NCBI RefSeq assembly: GCF_000375425.1
Contig: NZ_AQXG01000002.1
Span: forward strand, 513,712-577,711
DNA length: 64,000 nucleotides
Direction of reading: 5' to 3'
Source: Gracilimonas tropica DSM 19535
GTDB lineage: Bacteria > Bacteroidota > Rhodothermia > Balneolales > Balneolaceae
Shown: one piece after another, positions 36,445-51,400 of the stretch
How the letters are laid out: each line of letters opens with the position of its first letter
Position numbering within the stretch: the first letter of the stretch is position 1
Notes under the pieces: model-generated
The model's input: the letters and a program-made list of their open reading frames with translations, nothing else
Told to the model about the DNA's origin: nothing
Databases searched by the model: none
Position numbers and translations under genes: made by a program

Positions 36445-39400
36445 CTACTTGATCAACATCATTTTCTTCATCTTCACGAAGCGGCTGCCATTCAATCCTT
36501 CCGAAACCATTCTGTAGAAATAGGTTCCGCTTGCAAGTCCGCGGGCATCCCAGGTTACGCTATACGTTCCTGCTGTAACGTTACTTTCATCCAACAGTGT
36601 TTGCACTCGCTGACCGAGAATATTGTAGATCTCAATTCTCACTTTGGAAGTCACCGGCACCCAATATTCGATCTTCGTAGACGGATTAAATGGATTCGGG
36701 TAGTTTTGGTGCAATTGATAAACTATCGGGATATCACGGGCTACCACGAAACGCATTTCACCGGCACTTTGGGTAGTATCGATACCGTCGGTTGCTTCTA
36801 CCCGCCAGGTGTACCAATTATCAAAGTCCAGTATAGAGTTATTTATATCGAGGATTTGTGTGGTATCTGTGATGCCGGTAAATACTTCTTCTCTGCCCTG
36901 ATCGTCCCAGATGGTGAAAATATATTCCGTATCGTTTCCATTATAGGCTGAACTCGGCTCCCAATTAAACTTCACTTTTGTTGAGCCGATCTCTTCCCGA
37001 AGAGCAACACGTACCGAGTCATTCTCAGCCGGCAGTAACTGCGCAAATTGTGCAGGCGGACGATACACCGGATAAATGGTGATCATACGGTCTGCGCTTG
37101 AGCTGTTTCCGAGAGAATCTTCCAAACTGTAATTAAGCGAATCAAGGCCATTATAATTTTGCTCCGGAACATATAAAGCCCGATTCAAAGGATCTTGAAG
37201 CTGGGTATTAGGTTGTGTGATCTCCGTTCCAATATCGGTTCCATTGTTAATCACCTGGTAGATCCGTCCATTTTTGGGCAATTCATTGATTACCGTGAAT
37301 AACCGGCTTCCAAACTCATCTTCCGCCTTAAAAGCCATGATATACTGCTCATTCTCCAGCATCTCTATATCCGGAACACCGCGCACGCTAAAGTTGCGTT
37401 CAACACCTTCGCCTAACTTCAAGTCGTTACCTTCATCGGTGAGGTCATCTGCCACATCTCCGTCATCATCAAAGGTATGATACAATACCAGGTTGTTCTC
37501 ATCACCGGATAAGATCTGAGTTAACAGAGACTGAATCTCGTTTCGGCTTCTGGATTCTTTCCATACACGTACCTCATGGATCTCTCCATCAAAACCACGA
37601 CCCATTTCCAGCCGGGAATTGTTGATTGCCACTTCCCCTTCAAACTCTGTCTGATCTTCACGGAAACCGTTCTTGTAAAGATTTGCGCGTTTGTTATCAT
37701 TATCTACCACAAAGGCGAGGTGAGTCCATTTATATTGAACGTCATTTTGAGTTTTAAGAGCACCGGTTTGAACTTCTTCCTCATCAAATACATCTTCGGC
37801 ATTAAGTGTGATCAGTTTCCCGTTTTCAAGTTGAAACGATGCGGTCAGCTTATTACCATTGCCCCCCATGGAGAAATGGAAATCACCATTCTCACCTCGA
37901 CCTTTCTGGAATAATTCGAATCCATCGGTTAATGCGTTTGGCAGCACCCATATTTCGAGAGTGAAATTCCTGAGATTATTTAACGACTCATCCGGATCTG
38001 CATACATAAACGTGTTCGGGTCGCCGTCAAACACAACGGTGTTCACCGTATCAATGATGGTAGGATTTGTTCGCTTTTCCCAAGCCGTAGCCTTGAATGT
38101 CAGGCTGTCTAACTGTGGCTGCTGATATGCTTCTGCCGAAATAATGTAATCTCCGGCCAAATCGCCGAGTTTAAAACTGGTTGCAGCAATACCATCGCTG
38201 TTAGTGATCACGGTGTCTTGCATGATCTTCGCATCCTGTGCCAGTTCAGGCTGACTGATCAAACTAAAATGTACCGGCTCGTTAGGCACCGGATTGTTGA
38301 AGTTATCAAACAAGGTAACCGTCAGGGAATCTTTAAGAACACTAAGCGTTGGCTGATACTGATCTCCCCCACCGGCAATAGCAAAGTTCTTTATTTCACC
38401 GGGTGTAGCGAAGGCTGAAAATTCAACTTCTCTCACTGTATTGGAATCAGTTTTAGCTTTTTGTGTCTCCTGAATTCTGGCGGTGATCCGGTACTCTCCC
38501 ACTTTGGTTCCCAGCTTGAATTTCACCCAAGCATAGCCATTTTTATCGGTTTCAAGCAGCTGATCTGAAAACCCGAAATCTTCTGCACTGTCCGGGGTTG
38601 AAGTAACTTCGAATTCAATATCCACGCCCGGGATGGCAAAATCGTTTTCATCCAAGATCTGAACCACCAGAGAATCATCCAGCACGGAATTGACCCGCCC
38701 TGTTTGGCCATCTCCACTTGAAACGGTAACGGCCTTCAAGTCACCCGCTTCCACCAAACTGGTATATGGATTTCCACTGATGGAATCTCCCGCTAAGGTA
38801 ATCAGGAATTGATCTTCGCCCGGAGTAAATGGAATATATTCTGCGCTATAAGTTCCGTCTTCATTATCGGTGATGTCGGAAATTTCGGCTCCTTCATTCG
38901 AGCCCGAAAGCTCAATTCCAAGCTGACTCGCAACGCCGGTTACCGCATTTCCACTAACATCAGCAACGGTGATCGAAATCGGGGTTGGGTATCCTACTTT
39001 GCCATCCGGAATGGACGCCATGGTATTGCCGGCCACAGCAGAACCGGTGTTGAAAACAATTTCCGGAGTTTGGTTGAGAACCACGCCGCCAACTTCAGCC
39101 GCCAGCGTTATTTGCTCGGCTACCGTATTGGTGATGAAGGCTTTATACTCGCCGGCATTTCCTTCAGTTACAGGAGTGATGACAGCATTCTCCCCAATTC
39201 CGAATACAAATGAAGAATTCGCAAGGCCTGAGATCGCATTCTCAAATTCATCTTTTAGCATGATGATTACTTCAGACGAATCCTGTCCATCTGCCACATG
39301 AGGAGAAGTCGCTGTGATAGAAGAATTATCAGCAAAAACTGATCCGGCCATTACATCAAACGGCTGTGAAGTAATATCGGGATATCCCACTCCGGTGGCC

Positions 39401-42400
39401 GTAAGCGTGTAATCAATTCCAGCCGTTTCAATACTCAAGTCGCTGAATGTCGCCAATCCGGCTGCGTTAGTTTGGGCGGTCAAGGTGCCCTTCAGATTTG
39501 CATCACCATTCAAAGTAATGGTGATCTCGATGCCTTCGGCGCTGACTTCATTCTCATTTTCATCCACCAGCTGTACGGTGACGGAATTCAGCATTTCGCC
39601 GGCCACTGTATTCTCTGGTTGATTTACGAAAGCGAGCCTGGCCGAGTTATCCACTCCATACGTCTGGGTTGCCGTGCTGCTTGCCTGCTCGGTTGGGGTG
39701 AAGGCGAATACTTCCGCATCAACGGTAAGATCCGCATCTTCCAGAAGATCGGCTACTTTCACCGGAACGGTAAAGGTTCCGCTTTCTCCGGGTTGAACCG
39801 TGTAGATATTCTCATTGAGCTCCAGCTTCACGATCTGAACATTGAAATCGGCCGGACTGATGGAACCGGTCAGATCCACCATTTCGGTTTGATCATCTTT
39901 GTCGAGGTAGTTATCGCCGGTAACAGGATCAAGATTTAGCGCAATCGTCGCATTATCAGGGCCGTCATTATCAAATATTCGGAGGGTTCCCTGTGCATCA
40001 AACAGCACCGCATTCGTTGGGTTTTCAAGATTGATGATCGCCATTTCAGGATTTGGATCTGTTTCCACTTTCTCATCATCAATAATGGGCACGGTAATGT
40101 TCGCTACGGTATCTCCCGGCTGGAAAGTCAGCATTCCTTCAACGCCTTCATAATCTTCGCCGGCGGTAGCGCCAAGATCAATCATGTTGTAATCCACCGT
40201 CACAACCTCGGCTGAAGGTTTGTTGAGGGTTAGCGTGTAATCCACGGAACCCTGTCCTTCAAGCGCATAAATAAAGTCGATGTTGATGCCCGGCAGCTCC
40301 GGCTCTTCCGTTTCGTTGTCTTCAATCAGAAAGCGTACACGCTCATCATACACGCTGTTTCCGCTTACAATGGCATCAAAATACTCATCGCCTTCAAATT
40401 TCTGATCATCAAAAATGGGAACACGCAGCAACACAGAATCCTGATTGGCGGGTAAAGTAAATTCAAAATCAGGCCGCGGAACTCCAAGTGTGTTGTAAGT
40501 GATACCAACCTGCTCCATTTCCAGCCAGGTTTGACCACCATCTACGGAGTAGTCGATTGGGGTAAGATAATCATCAGAGTATTCTGCGATCAAATATCCA
40601 ACACTATCAGCATATCCTTCTGCAATGAAGTTGATGTTCAGCTTCTGATCTTCAGCAAAAGTAAGCGAGCTGTGGATCGCGAATTCGTGTACGCCATCAC
40701 CCTCTCCCACTGCCGGAATATCCGAGGATAAGTGAGATTTGTACAGATCAATGGCTTCCGCCTGAACATCCAAAAAAGCAGTCCAGTCTTCCACGCGATA
40801 GTCGATGGTGAGGTCTTCGAGATCGTAATAATCAACCGAGTCGGCCAGATTAATTCTGTATTCACGATTGCCCAGAGAATCGATGCTGCCTACATATTCG
40901 AATGCTTCACTCAGGCGAACATTTTTGATCACCATGTTGGCTTTGGTCACCTGTTGAGGAACGGCTCCTTGCAACAGATCTTCCGCATCAAAAGTGATGG
41001 ATCGGTCAATTTGGTTATAGTTGTACTCGATGAGTCCGCCGGGCACGTTGATGGCATCGGCTTTTCTCTCATCGAAGTTTGCAGGTGCGCGGTTTCCGGC
41101 TAGATCTTCAACCGTAGCAGCAACGTGATTCATGGCGATGGTCTCAAACACATTTTCGCCATTGCCGCTTACATCCAGTTCCGTGGAGGCGTTGTACTCG
41201 ATATTCACCGAAGCCAACGCATTTGCGATCATCTGCTTACCGGCGGTGGAAATATTCAAGGCTTCCCCGGTTCCGGCATCCTTATATCCTGAGAAGCTGT
41301 TTCGGGTTTCTTCTGAAATTGAAATTCCATTGGCAAATGCGGCGTCTGTATTCTGAACTTCCGCTGTCTTTAAAAGGCCATCGTTTGGATTGTTATCCTG
41401 TAGATCTGCATCCAGTGCTTGTAGGAAAATCGCCAGGTTTTCAACATAATTATTGTTGCTGTTTGAGAGCTCAACCTCTGCTATATCGTGCATGAAAAGC
41501 ACTTCACCCTGAATAACTTCGGCATTGAATTCAGCCAAGGTCACATCCCCAACCGAAAGTGTGATATCATCTCCATTTTGGTAGCGGAATGAACCGGAGG
41601 AACCTGCGTCACCCGTCAGACCAGAAAGACCGGAACTCGTTTGGTAGCTTACTCCATCCACATAACTATCGGTGAAGCGAGCAATTTCGGTGGTACTCTT
41701 CAGGTTGATAGTTAGCGTTTGATCATCGGAATTTTCACCGTCATTTGCGCGGACCGTCACTTCATAAGAAAACTGATTTCCTACACTTGGACTTTCTTTG
41801 AATTCCAGTTCTCCGGAGGTCTCGTCAATCGTAAAGAAATCCTGATCGGTTCCGCCTGAAATTTCATAGGTGACTTCATCGCCATCGGCATCGGTTGCAG
41901 TTACGGTGGTCACTGCTTTCACGCCTTCATCCATCGTGGTGGTAGCTGAGTCACCACCACCATTGCTGGTGATCACCGGAGCATTATCGTTGATATTCAG
42001 TACATTCACCGTTACGGTGTGAACCGAAGTATTGCCACTCTCATCCGTTGCGGTTACATCAACCACGTAGTCGTTTTCAGTGTTCGCATCTACGGGATTC
42101 TCGAAATCCGTTTCCAAATTGAAGGACAGATCTCCGGTTGAAGAACCGATCTCAAATCGACTTTGATCTTCTCCGCCCGTCAGACTCCAGCTTACATTTT
42201 CATTGGCCGCGAGCGTTCCAATTTCCTGAATTCCTTCATCCAGAGAAACCGTTGAAGAATCGTCTCCCGCCTGTCCGGTTACTCCTGTAATTATTGGAGC
42301 GGTGGCATCCAGAATATCAGCGGTTGTTGTTGGAGCATTCGTTAAACTGAGTGTGTAATTATCTGATTGCGCACCAGAAAGTTCAGCCGAGGTAATATTT

Positions 42401-45400
42401 ACTTCGATATCATTAGCTACATCTGCTGAACTGAATTCAACCACTATATTTGTGAGGCTTACATCATCGCCATCAACCGGAGTATCCAGCGTCAGGTTGT
42501 TTTGATCGATGGTTGCATCTGTGTTTCCATCAAAATCTTTGCTTTCAGCAGAGAAGTTTCCGGCAATGGTTAATTCTTTAGCGCTGATGTTTGCGGAAAG
42601 TCCGGAAGGTTGCGTGAGCACATAGTTTTCAGTGTCATCGCCGCTAATGGTGATCGCTGCCTCTACGGAGATATTATTGGCCACGTTTGCATCTTCAAAA
42701 GATCCAAGCAGTTTATTAAGATAAACATCGTCATTATAAATCACGCCATTTAAGGAAGCTCCTGTGATAGTAGCTCCGGTGGTTCCATCATAAATTTTGT
42801 CTTCAGCAATGGCATCACTGATGGTGAGTTCTTTGGGCGCCACTTCCACATTCACATCGTTTGTAACCGGAGCATAATTTTCATTATCCGGGGTGAAAGT
42901 TATTTGAGCTTTCCAGGTTCCAGCGCTGTCTGGCTCGACAGTTTCATCGGTGAAAGCAAAGGTTCCCGACTGATCGGCGGTTCCACCCGAAAGCGTGGAA
43001 TTACTTAGAGCTTCTCCGTAGATAATATCAGAAGCGCTTGGCCAGTTCGTGATGGTAACTCCGGCATTGGTAATATCGGCTGTGGTGGTCGGAGCTCCGG
43101 TCAAACTCAGCGTATAATTTCCGGCATCGGTTCCTGAAAGTTCAGCGGAGGTGATGTTCACTTCTACATCATTGGCTACGTTTGAATCTGCAAAAGCAAC
43201 CTCTACGTTCGTTAATTCAACATTATCTCCACTAATTGGTGTGGTCAGCGTCAGATTATTTTCATTAATCGTAGCATCGATGCTTCCATCAAATACTTTG
43301 TCTTCTGCGGTAAAGCTTCCGGCAATTGTTAGTTCAAGTGGAGTGATATTAGCCGTTAACCCGGTTGGCTGGGTGAGTTCATAATTATCTGTGTCGGTTC
43401 CCTCCAGAGTCAGAGCCGCTGTGACAGAAATGTCGTTAGCTACATAGGAATCTGCGAAAGTTCCCACAAGTTCATTCAGCGATACATCATCACCGACTTC
43501 AAGGCCATTCAGTTCCGCATTTTGGATTACGGCATCGGTGTTGCCATCGTAGATTTTATTCTCCGCAACAGCATTGATTACCGTCAAGGCTTTTTTGGCA
43601 ACGGCTACATCTACATTTTGAGTGAGGGTTGCATAATTATCGCTGTCGTTTGGAGTGAAAGTAACTTCGGCTTCCCAGGTTCCGGCACTATCAGGCTTGA
43701 TGGTATCGTCAGTAAAAGCAAAGGAGCCATTGGCATTACCGCCATTTAATGTTGAAGCGGCAAGTGTTTCTCCATAGGTGATATCCGAAGCCGTTGGCCA
43801 GGCCGTAATCGTTGGGTTTTCCTTGGTGATATCAGCCGTGGTAGTTGGAGCACCGGTCAAACTCAGCGTGTAGTTTCCTGCATCAGCACCACTTAATTCT
43901 GCATTAGAAATACTCACGGTGATGTCTGTTCCCACGTCTGCTTTGGCAAATTCAACTTCGAGCCCATCAAGACTAACCTCATCACCGGCAACCGGAGTAC
44001 TCAGCCACAGATTATTCTGAGCGATTGTAGCATCGGCAGAGCCATCAAAAACTTTGTCTTCTGCTATAAAATCACCAGAAATAGTAAGTTTTTTTACTGT
44101 AATATCAGCGGCAAGCCCCGTAGGCTGAGTCAGGGTATAGTTGCCAGTATCAGCACCTTGAAGGGCGATCGCCGCATTTACAGCAATTTCAGTGGCTACA
44201 TCGGCCTCCGCAAAAGATCCTACCAGTTCGTTTAGGCTCACCTCATCGTCGTTTATCACACCATTCAACGTAGCACCGGTGATCGTAGCTTCGGTAGTTC
44301 CGTCATATTCTTTGTCTTCTGCAATGGCATCACTGATGGTGAGCTCTTTCGGAAGAACTTCCACATTCACATCATTCGTGACCGGAGCGAAATTATCACT
44401 ATCCGGGGTGAAGGTCACCTCAGCGCTATAAGTTCCGGCTCCCGTTGGCTCGACAGTTTCATCGGAGAAAGCAAAGGTTCCGGTCTGGTCCGCGGTTCCC
44501 CCTGAAAGCGTGGAGTTGCTAAGAGCTTCTCCATAGGTAATATCAGAAGCCGTCGGCCATTCGGTAATTGTGACTCCGGCATTGGTAATATCGGCATTTG
44601 TGGTAGGTGCTCCATCCAGACTTAACGTATAATTATCTTTGTCAGCCCCGGATAGCTCTGCATTGGTGATGCTCACTTCGATAGCTTCGGCCACATCTGC
44701 CGAGGCAAATTCAACTTCGAGATTGGCAAGATTTACATCATCGTTATTTTCGATACCATTCAGTGCTAACTTATTCTCAATTATCGTAGCGTCTTTGGTT
44801 CCATCAAACTCCTTGTCTTCGGCTGTGAAGCTTCCAGCGATGATCAGTTCTTTTGTTCCAACTTGCACATCTACATTTTGAGTGGCAGTATTGTAATTAT
44901 CGGAATCGGTTGGGGTGAAAGTCACCTCGGCCTGGTAAGTCCCTACAGAACTTGGTTTTTCGCTGTCATCAGTAAAGGCAAACATGCCGTCTGCTGTACC
45001 ATTTTGTAAGGTTGAAGCGGCTAAGGTTTGTCCGTACGTAATTCCGGTTGCGGTTGGCCAGGCTGTGATCGTTGGATCGGCTTTCGAGATATCGGCCGTT
45101 GTCGAGCCGGAAGTCGTCATCAGATTGTAGTTCCCCGCATCGGCTCCGCCTGAGAGGGTGATGTTGGTGAAATTCACGTCTTTGCCCGTTCCGGCGTTGG
45201 CGTCAGCAAAACTTACATCGTAGCTAAATTCGAGCTCATCTCCGCTCAAGCGGTCATCGTCAAAGCCGGCTCCGGTGACATCGGTCGTGCCATCATAGGT
45301 TTTGTCATCGGCTACAAAATGGGTCAGCGTGAGATCTTTTTTGGTGATGCTTAGGTCTGCCCCAACATAGGTAATAGCATAGCTGGGGTTATTGGCGCCC

Positions 45401-48400
45401 GTCAGATCGTTTTGGGTGATGGCGTAGGTGCCGGCATCTTCGCCTGCTTCACGAGTTAGGCTTCCACTAATGGCAACATCAGGGATGGTATCACCAGAGG
45501 TAATTTCATAGATAAATGCAGGATCGTCTTCTCCGAAAACTTTACTCTTCGCATCTGCGGTAATAGTGATGGCCCGGCGGGTGATGGCAAAGGCTTCACT
45601 TTCGTCAGTATCTAATCCGGCTGAAGTCGCTGTGAGCGTATAATCGGTTCCCGGTTCCTGCACATATAAATCGGAGAATGTCGCCACACCATCGGTGGTA
45701 GATTGGGTGGTGGTTCCTACTAACGTGGCTCCATCGGAAATAGCGATCGTTATCGACGTTCCATCGGTATCAACCAGGTTTCCGGTGACATCCTGAACCA
45801 TTACCGTTATGGTGCCGATGTTATCTCCGGCAACAGTCGTATCATTGGGCTGATCATCAAACACCAACTGAGAAGCCGCTCCGGTTTGGAAATTGATGGT
45901 CGGTTCGTCCTCAAGGGTTACACCATCGGCGGTGATGGTTGCCGTAACGGACTCTACCGTGCTGTTGGTCACTTCCACTTCGTAGGTTCCTGAAGTGCCG
46001 GTTTCGTTAACGGTTCCGGCAGCGGCATTTCCTGTTAGAGATACGGTGAAATCGGTGTTGTTCAGGCCGCTGATAATATTATCGTTCGCATCTTTTAGCT
46101 TGATAGTAATTGTAGATGCATCGGTTCCGTCCGCGGTATGCGGTGAAGTTGCGGTGACTTCAGAGTTGAAAGCAGAAATAGCTCCCGGAGTGAAAGTGAT
46201 CACAGGCTGATCATCCAGATCAGTTCCATCTGCAGTAACCGTAACCGTGATTTCTTCGGCAGTGGTGTTGGTCAGGTCTACTTCATAAGTGCCTGCCGTG
46301 CCGGTTTCTGTGATGGTTCCGGCCGAAGCATTACTCAATCCGGACAGAGAAATATTTCCTGCTTGAGCCGTGATGGCATTCCCGTTGGCGTCTTTCAGCT
46401 CGATGGTAATTGTGGAAGTGGTGGTTCCATCTGCAACCAAAGTGGATGGATCGGCAGAAACGGTGGAATTTGAAGCGTTTATTGCTCCGGCGTTAAACTC
46501 GATATCTACGCTGCCTATGGTTGTAGTATTCGCATCTACATTTACGGCAATTTCTTCTGCGGTGGTATTAGTGACCGTGAAGGTGTATGTACCAGCTGTT
46601 CCGGTTTCCGCAATCGCATCATTAATGGCTGCATCTCCACCCAACCTAATATCGAAGTTGGTGACGCCACTTACCGCATTTCCAAATGCATCAGCAAGAG
46701 TAACCGTAATTTCCGATTCTTCACCAACCGCTAAAGTGGTTGGATCAGCTGAGATACTTGAGTTGTCCACATAAATTCCGGCATTAGTAACATCAAACTC
46801 ATCTGATACTAAGTCAGCCACACCATCGGTGCTGAATGTGAGGGTGTAATTTGTAGCCGCAGTTTCGATAATCAGGTTGTCGAAGCCGGCCTCGCCGTTG
46901 GCATCCGTAGTTACAGTAGTTATGCTGGAACCGGTGAATTCATTGGAAGAAAGGGCTACGGAAACTTCAATTCCGGCAAGTGGATTTCCGGAGGCATCCT
47001 CAACCCGAACTTTTGGCGTTCCGTTAACAGCTTCTCCGGCTACTGTATTTTCCGGTTGAGTCACCATCACAATGGCATCCGCTGCTCCGGCAGAAATTGT
47101 AAACTCATCGCTTTCATCGCTGCTCAGAGATCCGGAAGTTGCTGTTAGCGTGTAGGTTCCAACTTCGGCTACGTTCAGGTCATCGAAAGTAGCAACTCCG
47201 TTTTCTGTGTTCTGAGCCACAGAACCACTTAAAGTAGCTCCGCCTGAAATGCTCAGGCTGATTTCTGTTCCCGTATCAAAAACTTCATTTTCATATGCAT
47301 CCAACAACTGAACCGTTACGGCAGGATTAATATAGGCACCGGCTGTGGCATCGGTTGGTTGCCTTGTAAAGGCCAGCTGAGAAGCCGCACCTGCCGTTGC
47401 CGTTGCTTCAAATGAGACTGCATCAAGTCCGGTTACCTGAGCTGATATTTCATAAGATCCGGCTTTCGTTCCTAAGGTCAACTGGGTTGAGGCTTCACCG
47501 TTTGCATCCGTAGTTACTGATGTTGCGCTCAAAGTTTCACCGGTAGCATCGACAGGGATTTCGGCGATTGAGAACGTTACAGTTTCATCGGCAACCGGAT
47601 TTCCTTCAGCATCGGTAACTTTCACGACCAATGCATTATCAAGTGTTTCCGTCACGACATCAGATTGATTATTTCCGGACTGAATGGCAAGGTTGGCGGC
47701 ATCACCGGCATCAAAGGTTACTTTCGCAGGACTTCCATTGGTGATATCCGCGTCTGCCGTAGCATCGTCATTACTGTCGAATTGAGCGGTTATGTTTACA
47801 GTTTCCGCAGTGTTGTTGGTTATGATCGCGGTAATTTGGCCATTCGCATCAGAAGTTCCAGTCGGTGTTCCGATGGAGGCATCTCCGGTTACAGCAAAAG
47901 TTACCGTTACATCAGAAACGGGATTATCGAATTCATCCAGGAGCGTGGCCCGGACTTCTCCCTGATCCGTTCCGTTTGCCGTCACATTATTAGAAATGAC
48001 TTCAAGCAATGTTCCGGCATTGTCAACAGCAACCAGACCGGCAACTACATCAATATTTTCCTGTCGGGCTGAGATTACGCCATCTTCTGCCTGCACCCAA
48101 TGCGTTCCGGCTGTCTTGAAAATCACCTCGTCTGTAAATGTTCGTACGCCCTCGTCACCAGCTATAAAGGTGTAATTTTCGGGAAGATCGACATCGGTAT
48201 CGCTGGAGCTGAAAGTGATGGTTCCGGTGTAGTCCGTTTTCAAATTTCCTTCAGTATCCAAAGCGGTTACCCGAACGGTATTGGAAACGCCTGCTGTAGT
48301 TGGATCGTCAATTTCCTCTACAAGTAAACTTCCCAGAGCGGCCGGAGTGATGGTTAACGTGCCGGGCTCAATTGTGATATCGTAATTTCCGGCTTTTGAA

Positions 48401-51400
48401 CCGTCGAGAGAAGCAGGATCGATGGAGATTTCATCCGCATATTCACCGGTTTCCGAATTTGCATCCGTGGCTGCCAAGGTGAAATTGACATCTGCTGAAG
48501 TTCCGGTACCTCCGGTGATATCGGCGATGACATCACCTGTAACTAATCCTGGAGCAAAATCACTAAACTCAAATGTTGGGTTTGTAGCTCCCGCTGTGCG
48601 ACTTCCGTCATTCACCACAATTGTGAGAGCTTTGGCTGAAATAGCAGCCTGAGCTTCGGGAGTGGTCTCGGTGGAAAGTTCATAATTGAAAGCTCTGCTT
48701 CCGCCGATTTCTGCACTGTTGATGGATACGGTTTTATTCTCCTCAACATTGGCATCCGCAAACTGGATGGCAAGATTATCCAGCGAAACATTGGCCTGAT
48801 CTGCTACCAATACTCCATTTAAGGTCAGGTTATTCGCCTGGAATTCAGCATCCGAAGTTCCGTCGTAGATTTTATCCTCAGCTTCAAAACTTCCAGAGAT
48901 TGTAATTTCTTTTGGATTGATATCAGCGGAAAGTCCGGTTGGTTGAGTCAGTTCGTAATTCCCCGCATCATCTCCTGTGATGGTAAATGAAGTATTGATG
49001 TTGACCCCTTCCGCAACATCCGCATCATTGAAATTGGCCGTTAACTCATCGAGGGAAACGTCATCGCTTCCAATTGTGCCATCCAGGTCTGCTCCCGTAA
49101 TGCTCACATCGGTTGTTCCATCATAGATTTTTGTTCCGATGGTTACATTGGAAACAGTCAGTTCAGCCGTTGTGATGTCCGCCGTTAAGCTCCCCGGCTG
49201 GTTCAAAGTATAATTATCGGCATCGTCTCCAGTCAGGCCAAAATTGGTGCTTACTGCAATTCCGGTTCCTACATTTTGCTGAGCAAAGGTTCCGGTCGTT
49301 GCTCCTGTTAGACTCACTGCATCGCCGGTTTCTATGCCGCTGAGTTCGGCATTGGCAATAGTTGCCTCGGTGGTGCCATCATAAGTTTTATTTTGAGCCG
49401 CTGCGTTCACTATCGTCAACGTTTTCTGTCCCACGGCTACATCTACATTCTGCTTTACGGTCGCATAATTATCGCTGTCGGTTGGTGTGAAAGTCACTTC
49501 GGCTTCCCAGGTGCCAGCGCTGTCCGGTTTGATAGTTTCATCGGTGAAAGCAAAAATTCCATCCGCATTTCCACCACTTAAAGTTGAGGCCGCAAGCGTT
49601 TCTCCATAGGTGATATCCGAAGCCGTTGGCCAGGCCGTAATCGTTGGGTTTTCCTTGGTGATATCAGCCGTGGTAGTTGGGGCACCGGTCAAACTCAGCG
49701 TGTAGTTTCCGGCATCAGCACCACTTAATTCTGCATTAGAAATACTTACGGTGATATCCGTTCCCACATCCGCCGATGCAAATTCAACTTCCAGAGCATC
49801 AAGGCTCACCTCATCACCAGATACTGAAGAACTCAGCGATAAATTATTCTGAGAAATCGTTGCTTCCGTAGTTCCATCATAGACTTTGTCTTCTACAGTG
49901 AAGGTTCCGCCAATCGTAAGTTCTTTGGCGGTGATGTTGGCAGAAAGCCCGGTAGGCTGAGTCAGAGTGTAATTTCCAGTATCGGTTCCCTGGAGAGTGA
50001 TGGCAGCGGTTACTTCAATATCAGAGGCAACATCCGCATCTGCAAACGATCCAACCAGTTCATTCAGAGCAATATCATCATTATTAATTACACCATTTAA
50101 AGTAGCTCCGGTAATTGCTGCATCAGTTGAGCCATTGTAAACTTTGTTGGAAGCAATGGCATCGCTGATCGTCAGTTCTTTTGGAGCCACTTCTACATCA
50201 ATAGTGTTTGTTACCGCAGCAAAATTGTTGTTTTCCGGAGTAAAGGTAACTTTCACTTCCCACGTTCCTGCACTATCCGGCTCAATGGTTTCATCAGTAA
50301 AAGCAAAAGTACCAGCCTGATCAGCCGTTCCGCCAGAAAGTGTGGAGTTGTTCAGGGCTTCCCCATAGATAATGTCAGATGCAGTTGGCCACTCTGATAC
50401 CGTTACAGCCGCATTGGTAATATCGGCATTTGTGGTAGGTGCTCCGGTCAGACTTAAGGTATAGTTATCTTTGTCAACACCGGAAAGCTCTGCATTGGTG
50501 ATGCTCACTTCTATACCTTCAGCTACATCGGCTGATGCGAATTCAACAATCAGATTTGTGAGGCTCACATCATCACTATTCTCAATGCCGCTTAGTGTTA
50601 GGCTATTGTCATTAATTGCAGCATCCGTGGTTCCGTCAAACACCTTGTCTTCTGCCGTGAAGCTTCCGGCAATCGTCAGTTCCTTGGTTTCTACTTCCAC
50701 TTCTACATCCTGAGTGGCAGTGTTGTAATTATTGGAGTCGGTTGGGGTGAAGCTCACTTCAGCCTGATAGGCTCCAGCGGAGCTCGGTTTCTCGCTGTCA
50801 TCGGTGAATGCAAATGTCCCATCCGCATCGCTATTTTGTAAAGTTGAAGCCGCTAAAGTTTGTCCATACGTAATTCCGGTTGCGGTTGGCCAGGCTGTGA
50901 TCGTTGGATCGGCTTTCAAGATATCGGCCGTTGTCGAGCCGGAAGTCGTCATCAGATTGTAGTTCCCCGCATCGGCTCCGCCTGAGAGGGTGATGTTGGT
51001 GAAATTCACGTCTTTGCCCGTTCCGGCGTTGGCATCAGCAAAACTTACATCATAGCTAAATTCGAGCTCATCTCCGCTCAGGCGGTCATCGTCAAAGCCG
51101 GCTCCGGTGACATCGGTCGTGCCATCATAGGTTTTGTCATCGGCTACAAAATTGGTCAGCGTGAGATCTTTGGCATGGATGGTCAGATCAGCAGCGACAA
51201 ACGTAATAGCATAGCTGGGGTTATTGGCGCCCGTCAGATTGTTTTGGTTGATGGCGTAGGTGCCGGCATCTTCGCCTGCTTCACGAGTTAGACTTCCACT
51301 GAGGTCAACATCAGGGATGGTATCACCAGAGGTAATTTCATACGTAAATGCAGGATCGTCTTCTCCGAAAACTTTACTCTTCGCATCTGCGGTAATAGTG

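Noticed and set aside
36376..36951. 191-codon plus-strand frame after the bidirectional terminator
   Set aside because: It is fully antisense to the T9SS sorting and Fn3-like domains of the giant protein and shows no motif of its own.
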